From assembly GCA_024641655.1 (NCBI GenBank), contig JAHECR010000001.1:235151-299150 (forward strand): DNA of 64,000 nt, in the 5' to 3' direction. Below, in pieces: positions 8,223 to 15,995 of this stretch. A model generated the notes under the pieces. The model did no database searches. It saw only the letters and a program-made list of their open reading frames with translations, and was not told the origin of the DNA. How positions within the stretch are numbered: the stretch's first letter is position 1; each line of letters starts with the position of its first letter. A program made the position numbers and the translations under genes. This stretch comes from Acidimicrobiaceae bacterium (GTDB lineage: Bacteria; Actinomycetota; Acidimicrobiia; Acidimicrobiales; UBA8592).

Positions 8223-9605
8223 TCACGTCGCGCTCGCCACGAGCTCACTCCAGGCGCCGTAGCCGCCCAGGATGTCCGAGACATCGGTGAACCCCTGTTG
8301 GCGGAGCAAGCTCGCCGCCACCGACGAGCGATACCCGCCGGCGCAGAACACCACCGTGGGCGTGGCCGGATCGAGCTCGCGGCCACGCACCGAAAGCTGA
8401 CCCACGGGTATCTCGGCGGCCCCGGGGATGCTTCCGAGCTTGATCTCCCCCGGGTTGCGGACATCGACCACCTGGAGGCCGTCGATCTCGGCCCGACGGC
8501 CTTGGAACTCGAACGCGGTGAGGCGAGACGCCTGCGAAACCTTGTCCGGATTCTCGCTCATGGCGACCAGGGGCGACGCCAGGTACCCGACGACGCGGTC
8601 GAAACCGATCCGGGCGAGGCGATTCTTCGCCTCGAGCGCGAAGCCGTCGTCGACCACCAACACGATGTCCGCATCGGTCGGGATCACCGATCCCGCGAAT
8701 TCGGCGTAACGACCCTTCAGCCCGACGTTGATGGATCCGAGCAGATGGCCGTGGGCGAAGTCCTCGGGGTCACGCCCGTCGAGGATCATCGCCCCACCGG
8801 CCACGCGTGCCTCGAACTCGGCGAGGCCGAGCGCATCGGGCATCGCACTCTCGTCGAGCAGCTCGCGGTCCTGACGGTTGAGGACGGCGTCATAGACGAA
8901 GTACTCGGGGGCAGGCGGCTGGCCCTCGGTCACGAGGTCGATGAACGTCGCCTTGTCACCTGCGAGGAGCGCGTAGTTGTTCACCTTCTGGTCCCCCATC
9001 GTCGACCACGTGTCGGTACTGAGGTTCTTCCCGCAGGCCGACCCGGCGCCGTGTCCCGGATACACACGGGTCGCGTCGGGCAGCGGGAGCAGCTTCTGGT
9101 GGATGCTGTCGTAGAGCTTCTCCGCGAGCTCATCGCGCGTGAAACCGATCGATGCCAGCAGATCGGGGCGACCCACATCACCGATGAAGAGGGTGTCACC
9201 GGTGAGGACCCCGTAGGGCACGGCGTCGCCGGCATGCTCCCACACGACGATGCTCATCGACTCGGGCGTGTGCCCCGGCGTGTGGAGGATCTCGAGCTCG
9301 ACCTCCCCGAGAACGATGCGCTCCCCGTCGGCGAGCTTGCGCGACGCGAACTCCGGAGTGGCCACCGACGAGAAGGCGATCTCGGCTCCCGTTGCCGCAG
9401 CCAACTCGAGGTGGCCGGACAGGAAGTCTGCATGGAAGTGCGTTTCCAGGATGAGCTCGATGGTCAAGCCCATCTCGGCGGCATCCCGGACGTACTCGTC
9501 GATGTCGCGGCGGGGGTCGACCACGACGGCGCGGCCGGTGGACTCATCGCCGACCAGATAGGAGGCCTGGGAAAGGCAGTCCAGGTAGTACTGCACGAAC
9601 TTCAT
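8223..9605 (-). CDS. CstB-like persulfide dioxygenase-rhodanese fusion
   Basis: 460-aa protein. The N-terminal metallo-beta-lactamase domain (about 1-245) has 'THFHADFLSGH' (His56, His58, Asp60) and 'YPGHGAGS', as in ETHE1-type persulfide dioxygenases. A middle rhodanese-like domain (about 270-350) lacks a catalytic Cys. The C-terminal rhodanese domain carries the active Cys near 421 in 'FCAGGYRSS'. This order matches CstB, which oxidises persulfides to thiosulfate during sulfide detoxification. The ATG at 9605 has GAGGGG about 8 nt upstream. The promoter at 9636-9664 contains a perfect TATAAT and two different inverted repeats. The cluster contains no sulfide:quinone reductase. Confidence 0.9.
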   Translation of the reverse strand: MKFVQYYLDCLSQASYLVGDESTGRAVVVDPRRDIDEYVRDAAEMGLTIELILETHFHADFLSGHLELAAATGAEIAFSSVATPEFASRKLADGERIVLGEVELEILHTPGHTPESMSIVVWEHAGDAVPYGVLTGDTLFIGDVGRPDLLASIGFTRDELAEKLYDSIHQKLLPLPDATRVYPGHGAGSACGKNLSTDTWSTMGDQKVNNYALLAGDKATFIDLVTEGQPPAPEYFVYDAVLNRQDRELLDESAMPDALGLAEFEARVAGGAMILDGRDPEDFAHGHLLGSINVGLKGRYAEFAGSVIPTDADIVLVVDDGFALEAKNRLARIGFDRVVGYLASPLVAMSENPDKVSQASRLTAFEFQGRRAEIDGLQVVDVRNPGEIKLGSIPGAAEIPVGQLSVRGRELDPATPTVVFCAGGYRSSVAASLLRQQGFTDVSDILGGYGAWSELVASAT

Positions 9606-9625
9606 GGCGGATCCCCTCTTGCGAT

Positions 9626-9637
9626 ATGTCCGGACAT
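9626..9637. promoter_or_regulatory. Predicted GntR operator (perfect palindrome)
   Basis: ATGTCCGGACAT is a perfect 12-bp palindrome at the predicted transcription start of the dioxygenase gene, directly downstream of its TATAAT. The GT-N4-AC core is typical of GntR-family operators. Close copies lie before the local GntR/UTRA gene (12194-12205 and 12243-12254), and a degenerate one before the SulP gene (11832-11843). Confidence 0.6.
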
Positions 9638-9664
9638 TATACCCTATGGGGTACTTAGTGTCGA
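9636..9664 (-). promoter_or_regulatory. Promoter of dioxygenase-rhodanese gene
   Basis: On the minus strand, TCGACA (9664-9659) and TATAAT (9641-9636) are separated by 17 bp. The -10 is a perfect consensus and the -35 matches TTGACA at 5 of 6 positions. The expected start is near 9629, leaving a leader of about 24 nt with a GAGGGG ribosome site. A CsoR/CstR-type repeat occupies the spacer and a GntR-type palindrome overlaps the start. Confidence 0.65.
9640..9653. promoter_or_regulatory. Predicted CsoR/CstR-type operator
   Basis: TACCCTATGGGGTA is a nearly perfect inverted repeat (6 of 7 pairs) inside the -35/-10 spacer of the dioxygenase promoter. It resembles the TACCC...GGGTA operators of CsoR/CstR-family repressors. 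A similar repeat lies just before the CsoR-family gene (11864-11877). Binding here would occlude RNA polymerase. Confidence 0.6.
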
Positions 9665-9684
9665 GCCGGTGGCGCCGCTGAGCG

Positions 9685-9975
9685 TCAACCGGTGTACGCG
9701 AGCATGCCCCCGGAGAGGTTGACCACGTCGCCGAACCCGGCGCTGGTGAGGAACCGGGCGGCTTGGGTGCTGCGGTTTCCGCTGCGACACAACAGGACGA
9801 CCCGTCGATCCTTCGACAAGTCCGCCAGCCGATCCGCCAACTCGCCGAGCGGGATGTTCACGGCGCCCGGAAGCGAGCCTTGGGCCACCTCCGCGGGCTC
9901 GCGCACGTCGACGAGCTGGCCGTCGGCACCGACCGCCGCCGACCAGTCGTTCACCGGATGATCTCGATGGCCCAC
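9685..9975 (-). CDS. Single-domain rhodanese sulfurtransferase
   Basis: 96-aa rhodanese that transfers sulfane sulfur through a cysteine persulfide. The active loop is 'CRSGNRS' with Cys63, preceded by the typical 'VDVREPAEVAQG'. The start is the GTG at 9975, with AGGAGG about 8 nt upstream. It lies 33 bp downstream of the SulP gene on the same strand and is probably co-transcribed with it. The cluster has three rhodanese-containing genes; this one has no signal peptide and should be cytoplasmic. Confidence 0.9.
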   Translation of the reverse strand: MGHRDHPVNDWSAAVGADGQLVDVREPAEVAQGSLPGAVNIPLGELADRLADLSKDRRVVLLCRSGNRSTQAARFLTSAGFGDVVNLSGGMLAYTG

Positions 9976-10008
9976 CGTCGGGCCTCCTTTCGGGTTGCCG
10001 GGTCGAGG

Positions 10009-11823
10009 TCATCGACTCGGGTTCTCGGCGCTTGGCATCGTGCCGTGGCGCTCGTCGATGCCGACCGATCGCTGATTGCTCGGCGCCGGCCGTTCCCCCA
10101 CGATGGCGCGTACCGCGTCGTGGGTGGAGGTGTGGATGCGGCCCGCCAACGCGTCCCAGATGCCGGCCCGATGGAGAACGTCGCGCACCGGCCCCTTCAC
10201 ATCGGCGACGTGCAACGTCACGTCGAGCTCGTCGAGCTCGGCCAGCAGGTCGCGCACCATGGCGGCGCCGGTGGCGTCGATGTCGTTGATGCCCGAGGCA
10301 TCGAGCACGAGCGCACGCGGCCGCGGAACCACGTCGCGCGCGTGCGACAGGAGCAGTTTCTTCACCTTCGTGGCGTTGACGAACGAGAGGGCAGCATCGA
10401 CACGGACGATCCGGATACCGGGGTAGGTCGTGACCTCGGGAAAGCGGGACACGTTGCGGTAGCTCGTCGTGTCCTCCACATGGCCGAGCACCGCGCTGTG
10501 GGGCATGGACATACGGGCGAAGACGACGAGCATCGACGCCACCACGGCGAGGAGCATCCCGAGCTCGATGCCGAATGCCAATGTCGCGAAGAACGCGACG
10601 GCAAGACCGATCAGGTCGCTGCGTTTGACCCGGGCGATCTCGCGCATTTCGGTGAGGTCGATGAGGCCCACCACGGCCATCACGATGATGGCGCCGAGCG
10701 AGGCGTTGGGCAGTGACGACAACAGCGGGGTCAGGAACAGGATCGTTCCGAAGACGACGCCTGCGGCGACGATCGACGCCAGCTGTGTGCGCGCGCCTGC
10801 GCTCTCGTTCACCGCGCTCCGCGAGAGGCCCACGGTGACCGGGAAGCCACCGAAGAGCCCAGCAGCCACGTTTGCCGCACCCAGGGCGACCAGCTCGCGA
10901 TTCGGGTCGACCTCGTATCGGTGCCTGTGCCCGTAGGTCTTGGCGATCGCGATCGAGCCCATGAAGCCGACGATGGTGATCACCAGCGCGGCAGCCGCGA
11001 GATCACCGACGAGCGACGCGGTCATCGATGGCACACCGAACGCCGGAAGCGCAGCGGGCACATCACCGACGACCGCGATTCCCCTCGCCTCGAGATGCGC
11101 CAAGTTCGACACGACGATCGAGCCGATCACCACCACCAGCGACGCCGGGGCGCGCGGGGTCAACCGCTTCATCGCGATGAGCGTCATGAGCGCCGTAGCA
11201 CCGACCACCACCGTCAACCCATGGGTCTCCGAGACATGGTTGGCCAGCTCCCGCACCGTGTCGACGAACGCGTCCGAGCGAGCGGCCGGCACGCCGAGCA
11301 AGTGCTTGATCTGGGAGATTGCGATGAGGGCGGCGGCCGCGGCCATGAACCCCACGAGCACCGATCGCGAGAGGAAGTTGACCAGGTACCCGAGCCGACC
11401 CGCACCGAGAACAATGTGCACGATCCCGACCATGAGCGCGAGCAAGGCCGCCGCCTCCCCGTAGGCGAGGCTCCCTTCATCGACGATGCCGGCGAGCGCC
11501 GAGGCGGTCAGCAGCGAGATCAGAGCGAACGGCCCAACTGAAACCTGCCGCGAGGTTCCGAACACGGCATAGGCGATGACGGGCACGGTGGCTGCGTAGA
11601 GGCCGACCTCGGGCGGCAGCCCGGCGAGAAGTGCATACGCCATCGCCTGCGGCACGAGCATCGCGCCGACGGTCACACCCGCGGCGAGATCACCCCGCAG
11701 GTCCTCGCGCCGGTAGTGCGGGGCCCAGGAGAAGATGGGTAGCAAGCCGACGAGTCCACCCACGAGTCCGCCCGCACGTCCCGCGCTCGGTGCCTGCGCT
11801 TTCCGCGGCGGACGATCGGACAT
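10009..11823 (-). CDS. SulP-family anion transporter with STAS domain
   Basis: 604-aa SulP permease (sulfate or other anion). The hydrophobic core (about residues 25-420) has roughly 10-12 membrane segments and begins with the family pattern 'DLAAGVTVGAMLVPQAMAY'. A cytoplasmic STAS domain follows at about 445-580, containing 'LVLDASGINDIDATG'. I chose the ATG at 11823 over the in-frame ATG at 11859, because a TATATT hexamer (11836-11831) would put transcription at about 11824, giving a leaderless mRNA; no ribosome site precedes it. It is divergent from a CsoR/CstR-like repressor. In this context export or import of sulfite, sulfate or thiosulfate is plausible. Confidence 0.88.
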   Translation of the reverse strand: MSDRPPRKAQAPSAGRAGGLVGGLVGLLPIFSWAPHYRREDLRGDLAAGVTVGAMLVPQAMAYALLAGLPPEVGLYAATVPVIAYAVFGTSRQVSVGPFALISLLTASALAGIVDEGSLAYGEAAALLALMVGIVHIVLGAGRLGYLVNFLSRSVLVGFMAAAAALIAISQIKHLLGVPAARSDAFVDTVRELANHVSETHGLTVVVGATALMTLIAMKRLTPRAPASLVVVIGSIVVSNLAHLEARGIAVVGDVPAALPAFGVPSMTASLVGDLAAAALVITIVGFMGSIAIAKTYGHRHRYEVDPNRELVALGAANVAAGLFGGFPVTVGLSRSAVNESAGARTQLASIVAAGVVFGTILFLTPLLSSLPNASLGAIIVMAVVGLIDLTEMREIARVKRSDLIGLAVAFFATLAFGIELGMLLAVVASMLVVFARMSMPHSAVLGHVEDTTSYRNVSRFPEVTTYPGIRIVRVDAALSFVNATKVKKLLLSHARDVVPRPRALVLDASGINDIDATGAAMVRDLLAELDELDVTLHVADVKGPVRDVLHRAGIWDALAGRIHTSTHDAVRAIVGERPAPSNQRSVGIDERHGTMPSAENPSR

Positions 11824-11830
11824 AAGACCG

Positions 11831-11877
11831 AATATACGTACATTTGAGGCGGACGACAAGAAGTACCCCTATAGGTA
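11831..11877. promoter_or_regulatory. Divergent SulP/CsoR promoter region with paired operator-like repeats
   Basis: For SulP (minus strand) TTGTCG (11859-11854) and TATATT (11836-11831) are 17 bp apart. ATATACGTACAT (11832-11843) overlaps the -10 and is a degenerate copy of the ATGTnCGGACAT palindrome. TACCCCTATAGGTA (11864-11877), with an inner CCTATAGG palindrome, lies upstream and resembles CsoR/CstR operators. The same two repeat types occur together at the dioxygenase promoter. Confidence 0.5.
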
Positions 11878-11902
11878 TGTGGGAACGCGCTATCCTGCTG
11901 CC

Positions 11903-12148
11903 ATGCAGTTCCCCAGCGACGTCACCGACGACGTGGTCAAACGCCTGCGTCGCCTCGAAGGACAGGTACGCGGCATCGAGCGCATGGTCGCCGAAGGCAA
12001 CGAATGCCGCGACATCGTGACGCAGCTGGCCGCGGCCAAAGGAGCACTCGATCGCGTGGGCTTCCGCCTGATGGCATCGGCGATCTCCGAGTGCGCCGAC
12101 ACCGACGATCTCGACGAGCTCGAGCGACTCTTCCTCAAGCTGAGCTGA
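11903..12148 (+). CDS. CsoR/CstR-family repressor, probably persulfide-sensing
   Basis: 81-aa all-helical DUF156 repressor with the family start 'VKRLRRLEGQVRGIERMV'. Copper-sensing CsoR uses Cys-His-Cys. Here Cys35 and Cys64 are present at the normal 29-residue spacing, but the His position four residues before the second Cys is Ala60. Loss of the His with both Cys kept is the pattern of CstR, which senses persulfides through a Cys-Cys (poly)sulfide bridge. This fits the neighbouring dioxygenase-rhodanese, rhodanese and SulP genes. An inverted repeat of the operator type lies 25-39 bp upstream, suggesting autoregulation. Confidence 0.85.
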   Translation: MQFPSDVTDDVVKRLRRLEGQVRGIERMVAEGNECRDIVTQLAAAKGALDRVGFRLMASAISECADTDDLDELERLFLKLS

Positions 12149-12193
12149 CGCGGGCCCGGCACCCCGTGCCGTTCGGCGGCACAGCCGGCGCAA

Positions 12194-12254
12194 ATGTACG
12201 GACATCCGTATTGCCGGTCAACCGCGACTCCGTTACGGTTGCAGGTCCGGACAT
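12194..12254 (+). promoter_or_regulatory. GntR gene promoter with two operator-like repeats
   Basis: ATGTACGGACAT (12194-12205) and GGTCCGGACAT (12244-12254) flank a possible promoter TTGCCG (12211-12216), 17 bp, TACGGT (12234-12239). Both repeats keep the GT-N4-AC core seen at 9626-9637. The second lies just downstream of the -10, the same geometry as at the dioxygenase promoter, which supports autoregulation by the GntR product. Confidence 0.5.
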
Positions 12255-12277
12255 TCGTGTCACCACGAGGAGAGGCA

Positions 12278-13039
12278 GTGACTGTCCAGCCGCTCGACCG
12301 CAACAGCCCACTGCCCCTTTGGGCCCAACTCGAGAAGGAACTGCTGCGGCGGCTCGATTCGGGTGACTTCGACTCAGGCATCTTCCCCACCGATCTCGAG
12401 CTCACCGAGGCCTACGGCGTGAGCAGGCACACCGTGCGAGAAGCGGTGCGGCACCTCAACCGCACCGGCTTGCTCAAGCGCGAGCGCGGCCGGGGCACGG
12501 TGGTCAACCGCTCCGAGTTCGAGCAGTCCCTCGGCACGCTCTACAGCCTCTTCCAGTCGGTCGAATCGACGGGGACCGACCAGACGAGTCGGGTGCTGCA
12601 ACTCGACCAGATCGTCGACTCGCAGGCCGCCAACCAGCTCGGCCTGCCCGAGGACGCGCCACTGGTGCTCCTCGCACGCCTCCGGCTCGCCGGTGGCGTC
12701 CCCCTCGCCGTCGACCGCGCCTGGCTTCCCTACGAGGTCGGCGCCCGGCTGCTCGACGTGGACTGGACACATACCGCGCTGTACGCCGAGCTCGCTCGGC
12801 TCGGCCTTCCCGTGCCGAACCAGGGGTGGGAACGGCTGACACCGATCGTCCCGACGCCGAGCGACCGGCAGCTCCTCGAGCTGCGCCGGGGCGATGCGGC
12901 CTTCTTCCTCGAGCGACTCGGCGTGCGAGACGGCCGACCGGTGGAGTGGCGCACGACCATCATCCGCGGCGACCGGTATCGCTTCGTCAGCGACTGGTCC
13001 ACCGGGTCGAGCACGGCGCTGCGTCCCTCCTCCCGCTGA
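12278..13039 (+). CDS. GntR-family regulator with UTRA domain (HutC type)
   Basis: 253-aa regulator. The N-terminal winged helix (about residues 8-75) contains 'LELTEAYGVSRHTVREAVRHL' in overlapping segments, and the C-terminal UTRA ligand domain covers about 95-245. The start is the GTG at 12278, behind GAGGAGAGG. Two palindrome-like sites with a GT-N4-AC core precede the gene, and near copies occur before the dioxygenase and SulP genes, so it probably controls the sulfur island and itself. The ligand is unknown. Confidence 0.85.
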   Translation: MTVQPLDRNSPLPLWAQLEKELLRRLDSGDFDSGIFPTDLELTEAYGVSRHTVREAVRHLNRTGLLKRERGRGTVVNRSEFEQSLGTLYSLFQSVESTGTDQTSRVLQLDQIVDSQAANQLGLPEDAPLVLLARLRLAGGVPLAVDRAWLPYEVGARLLDVDWTHTALYAELARLGLPVPNQGWERLTPIVPTPSDRQLLELRRGDAAFFLERLGVRDGRPVEWRTTIIRGDRYRFVSDWSTGSSTALRPSSR

Positions 13040-13185
13040 GGACACGAGCGGTGCCCTGATCGAGCCGACATCGGACCGGCGCAGGCCGCCAGCAAGGGCA
13101 CGGAAGCGTCCGAATCGAGGCGGGAAGCCGCTGGACTGGCGACGCTGCCGTCCCTGAGTCACCTGGCGTCCCTACAATCCCCCCC

Positions 13186-13755
13186 GTGGATGCAGAGCAA
13201 GTCGCCACGTTCTCGGCCCTCCTCCTCATCGGAGGCAGCGTCGGCGGACTCGTCGTCATCGCCGTTCCGGCCGCGCGCGCCCGCGTTCGCGAGTCGGCCC
13301 TCGTGCTCGCGGCCGTGGTTGCGATCGGAGCGATGGCCGGCAGCCTCTACTTCTCCGAGTCGGCCGGCTATGTGCCCTGCGAGCTGTGTTGGTTCCAGCG
13401 CATCGCCATGTACCCCTTGGGTCTCATGCTGACGATCGCCGCCTTCAGCCGAGACCGGCGCGTGTGGAACTACGTCGTGCCGCAGGCCTCGATCGGGCTC
13501 CTGGTCTCGCTGTACCACATCCAGCTCCAGGCGTTCCCCGACCAGTCCTCGTTCTGCGACGCGTACAACCCCTGCAGCGCCAAATGGGTGGAGGCCTTGG
13601 GGTTCATCACCATCCCCATGATGGCGGGTGCCTCGTTCGCGCTGATCATCGGCCTCGGTATCGTCGCGGTGACCGACGATCGCGACCGGGAGCCGGCCCC
13701 CACGCCCCGGCGCGCCGTGCCCACGGCCGCGCCCACGACCCAGGAGTACCCGTGA
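13186..13755 (+). CDS. DsbB/BdbC-like disulfide oxidoreductase
   Basis: 189-aa membrane protein with about four to five hydrophobic helices. It has the DsbB/BdbC cysteine pairs: 'CELC' (Cys65/Cys68) and a second pair Cys124/Cys130 in 'CDAYNPC'. Such proteins reoxidise an extracytoplasmic thiol-disulfide partner and pass electrons to quinone. The Pro/Thr-rich C-terminal tail is not part of the fold. The start is the GTG at 13186. TACAAT at 13173-13178 lies 8 nt before it, so the message may be leaderless. It overlaps the next gene by 4 bp (GTGA), so the pair is translationally coupled. Confidence 0.88.
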   Translation: MDAEQVATFSALLLIGGSVGGLVVIAVPAARARVRESALVLAAVVAIGAMAGSLYFSESAGYVPCELCWFQRIAMYPLGLMLTIAAFSRDRRVWNYVVPQASIGLLVSLYHIQLQAFPDQSSFCDAYNPCSAKWVEALGFITIPMMAGASFALIIGLGIVAVTDDRDREPAPTPRRAVPTAAPTTQEYP

Positions 13756-14435
13756 GCAACAGGCCCAACACCAAGGCACGACCGCGCCCGGCCGTCGCGG
13801 CGACTCCGGACCGTCGCATCTGGCAGTCACCGATCTGGTGGGTCGGGTTCCTGCTCGTGGTCGCTGTCATCGTCACCATCGCGCTGACGAGCGGGGGCGG
13901 CGACTCGACGGCATCGGCGGCCACCGAGACCGCACCGGCGGAGGCGATCGGGACGCCGTTGCCGCGCTTCGCGACCATGACCGATGCCGCCGGCCTCACC
14001 GCTCCGACGATCGCGGCATCGACCACCGACGGTACGCGGGTCCAGGTGCTCGACGACGGGACGCCGCGACTGTACGGGTTCTTCGCCCACTGGTGCCCCC
14101 ACTGCCAACGAGAGGTGCCGCGCACGGTGGCGTGGCTCGCCCAGCACGATCTCCCAGCGGGGGTCGAGCTCGTTGCCATCTCGACGTCGGTCGACCCGAC
14201 GGTCGACAACTACCCACCATCGGCCTGGTTCGAACGGGAAGGGTGGCCGTTGCCGGTGCTCGTCGACAGCGAAACCGGAACCCTCGCGAAGGCATTCGGG
14301 CTCAGCGGGTTCCCGTTCTGGGTCGCGGTCGATGCCGATGGCAAGGTCGTGGCCCGCCAATCCGGCGAGCTCGACACGGCGCAGTTCGAGGCGCTGCTCG
14401 ACGCTGCGGCGACGGGCCAGATCAGCGTCGGCTGA
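13752..14435 (+). CDS. Membrane-anchored thioredoxin-fold protein (CPHC)
   Basis: 227-aa protein with a cytoplasmic N-terminus, one transmembrane helix (about 28-46), a low-complexity linker and an extracytoplasmic thioredoxin-like domain (about 75-220). The active site is 'HWCPHC' (Cys115/Cys118). 'FPFWVAVDADGKV' holds the cis-Pro region. The CPHC dipeptide is typical of DsbA-type oxidants, while the sequence is otherwise TlpA/ResA-like. The GTG start overlaps the stop of the DsbB-like gene, so the two very likely form an oxidant/reoxidant pair. The longer upstream reading frame is only a shadow of dsbB. Confidence 0.88.
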   Translation: MSNRPNTKARPRPAVAATPDRRIWQSPIWWVGFLLVVAVIVTIALTSGGGDSTASAATETAPAEAIGTPLPRFATMTDAAGLTAPTIAASTTDGTRVQVLDDGTPRLYGFFAHWCPHCQREVPRTVAWLAQHDLPAGVELVAISTSVDPTVDNYPPSAWFEREGWPLPVLVDSETGTLAKAFGLSGFPFWVAVDADGKVVARQSGELDTAQFEALLDAAATGQISVG

Positions 14436-14450
14436 GTCGACCCTGCCCAC

Positions 14451-14885
14451 ATGCACCTCTCGACCACCCCGTCGCGGCTGTTCGCCGTCATCGCCGCGGG
14501 GTTGCTGCTGGCCGGTCTTGGCGGCTGCGGCGGCCGGAGCGCTGGCGAAGGGCGCGCCGGGCTGCGCCTGGTTTCACCCTCCGACGCGGCGGGCCTCATT
14601 GCGGCGGCGCCCGACGATCTGGTCGTCCTCGACATCCGCACGGCGGCGGAGTTCTCCGAAGGCCACCTCGAGCACGCGACGATGCTCGACTTCTACGCGG
14701 CGGACTTCGCTGCTTCCCTGGGGGCGCTCGACCGCGACGTGCCCTACGTCCTGTATTGCCGGTCCGGCAACCGCAGCGCGCAGGCGGCCGATTTGATGGC
14801 CGAACTCGGATTCACCGATGTCGCGGAGATCGACGGCGGGGTACTCGCCTGGTCCTCCATCGGCCTCCCCCTCGTCGGGGGCTGA
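14451..14885 (+). CDS. Rhodanese-domain lipoprotein
   Basis: 144 aa with a signal peptide (about 1-25) ending in the lipobox 'LGGC' with lipidated Cys26, then a rhodanese domain with 'LDIRTAAEFSEGH' and the active loop 'CRSGNRS' (Cys103). It should sit on the outer face of the membrane. It follows the thioredoxin-like gene by 15 bp and completes a DsbB, thioredoxin-like, rhodanese lipoprotein operon. An extracytoplasmic sulfurtransferase beside a thiol oxidase pair suggests handling of sulfane sulfur outside the membrane; this role is inferred. Confidence 0.87.
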   Translation: MHLSTTPSRLFAVIAAGLLLAGLGGCGGRSAGEGRAGLRLVSPSDAAGLIAAAPDDLVVLDIRTAAEFSEGHLEHATMLDFYAADFAASLGALDRDVPYVLYCRSGNRSAQAADLMAELGFTDVAEIDGGVLAWSSIGLPLVGG

Positions 14886-14917
14886 CGCTCCGCCGTCCCG
14901 GCCGAGCCGACCGGGGC

Positions 14918-15889
14918 TCAGCGGAAGCCGACGAGCTCGTGGGGCGTGTAGGGCTCCTCGAGCCGCTCGATCTCCTCGGCCGACAACGCGAGCTCCGCGG
15001 CCGCCACCGCATCATCGAGGTGGAGCGGCTTGGTGACACCCACGATGGGAGCGGTGACGAAGGGCTTGGACAACATCCACGCCAGGGCGACCTGCGCACG
15101 CGACACGCCGCGCTCCGCTGCGACCTCGGCCACCCGTTCGACGATTGTCCTGTCCTCGGTCTTGTACAGCGCCTTGCCGAACTCGTCGGTCTCGGACCGA
15201 GCCGTGGTGGTGTCCCAGTCGCGCGTGAGGCGACCGCGCGCGAGCGGGCTCCAGGGAATCACGCCCACGCCCTGGTCGGCACACAGCGGCATCATCTCGC
15301 GCTCTTCTTCGCGGTTGAGCAGGTTGTAGTGGTTCTGCATCGACACGAACTTGGTCCAACCTCGTATCTCCGCGAGGTACTGCGCCTTCGAGAACTGCCA
15401 GGCGTACATCGACGACGCGCCGATGTAGCGCACCTTGCCGGACTTGACGACGTCATGGAGAGCCTCCATGGTCTCCTCGATCGGCGTGCGGTAGTCCCAA
15501 CGGTGGATCTGGTACAGATCGACGTAATCGGTCCCGAGGCGACGCAAGCTCGCGTCGATCTCGGTCATGATCGACTTGCGGGACAGGCCGATCGCGTTCG
15601 GCCCCTTGCGCATCGGCCCGTTGACCTTCGTTGCCAGCACGATCTCGTCACGGTTGCCGAAATCGGCCAGCGCCCGCCCCACGAACTCCTCGCTGGATCC
15701 CGCCGAGTAGACGTTGGCGGTGTCGAAGAAGTTGATCCCGGCGTCGATGGCCTGCTTCAGCAATGTCCGGCTGGTCTGTTCGTCGAGCGACCAGGGATGA
15801 CCTCCACGATCGGACGCACCGAAGCTCATGCACCCCAGACAGATGCGGGAGACCTCGAGACCGGTAGCGCCGAGCTTGACATACTTCAT
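14918..15889 (-). CDS. Aldo/keto reductase
   Basis: 323-aa NAD(P)H-dependent reductase with a TIM-barrel fold. 'NFFDTANVYSAG' gives the catalytic Asp and Tyr, 'LATKVNGPM' the Lys and 'LYQIHRWDY' the His. 'GVIPWSPLARG' and 'PIVGVTKP' are typical of YajO/IolS-like members. The ATG at 15889 opens the conserved 'MKYVKLGATGLEVS'; a longer upstream frame is not homologous. It is convergent with the rhodanese lipoprotein gene. The substrate is unknown. Confidence 0.9.
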   Translation of the reverse strand: MKYVKLGATGLEVSRICLGCMSFGASDRGGHPWSLDEQTSRTLLKQAIDAGINFFDTANVYSAGSSEEFVGRALADFGNRDEIVLATKVNGPMRKGPNAIGLSRKSIMTEIDASLRRLGTDYVDLYQIHRWDYRTPIEETMEALHDVVKSGKVRYIGASSMYAWQFSKAQYLAEIRGWTKFVSMQNHYNLLNREEEREMMPLCADQGVGVIPWSPLARGRLTRDWDTTTARSETDEFGKALYKTEDRTIVERVAEVAAERGVSRAQVALAWMLSKPFVTAPIVGVTKPLHLDDAVAAAELALSAEEIERLEEPYTPHELVGFR

Positions 15890-15995
15890 GGATCGACCTT
15901 TCGTCGCGTCACCGGCGAATGCGCCGGTGACAGCCCGTGGGCGGACTCGCGAGCTGCTGTTGTGTTGCCGACGGTTCGTCCTCGCCAGGACGTGA

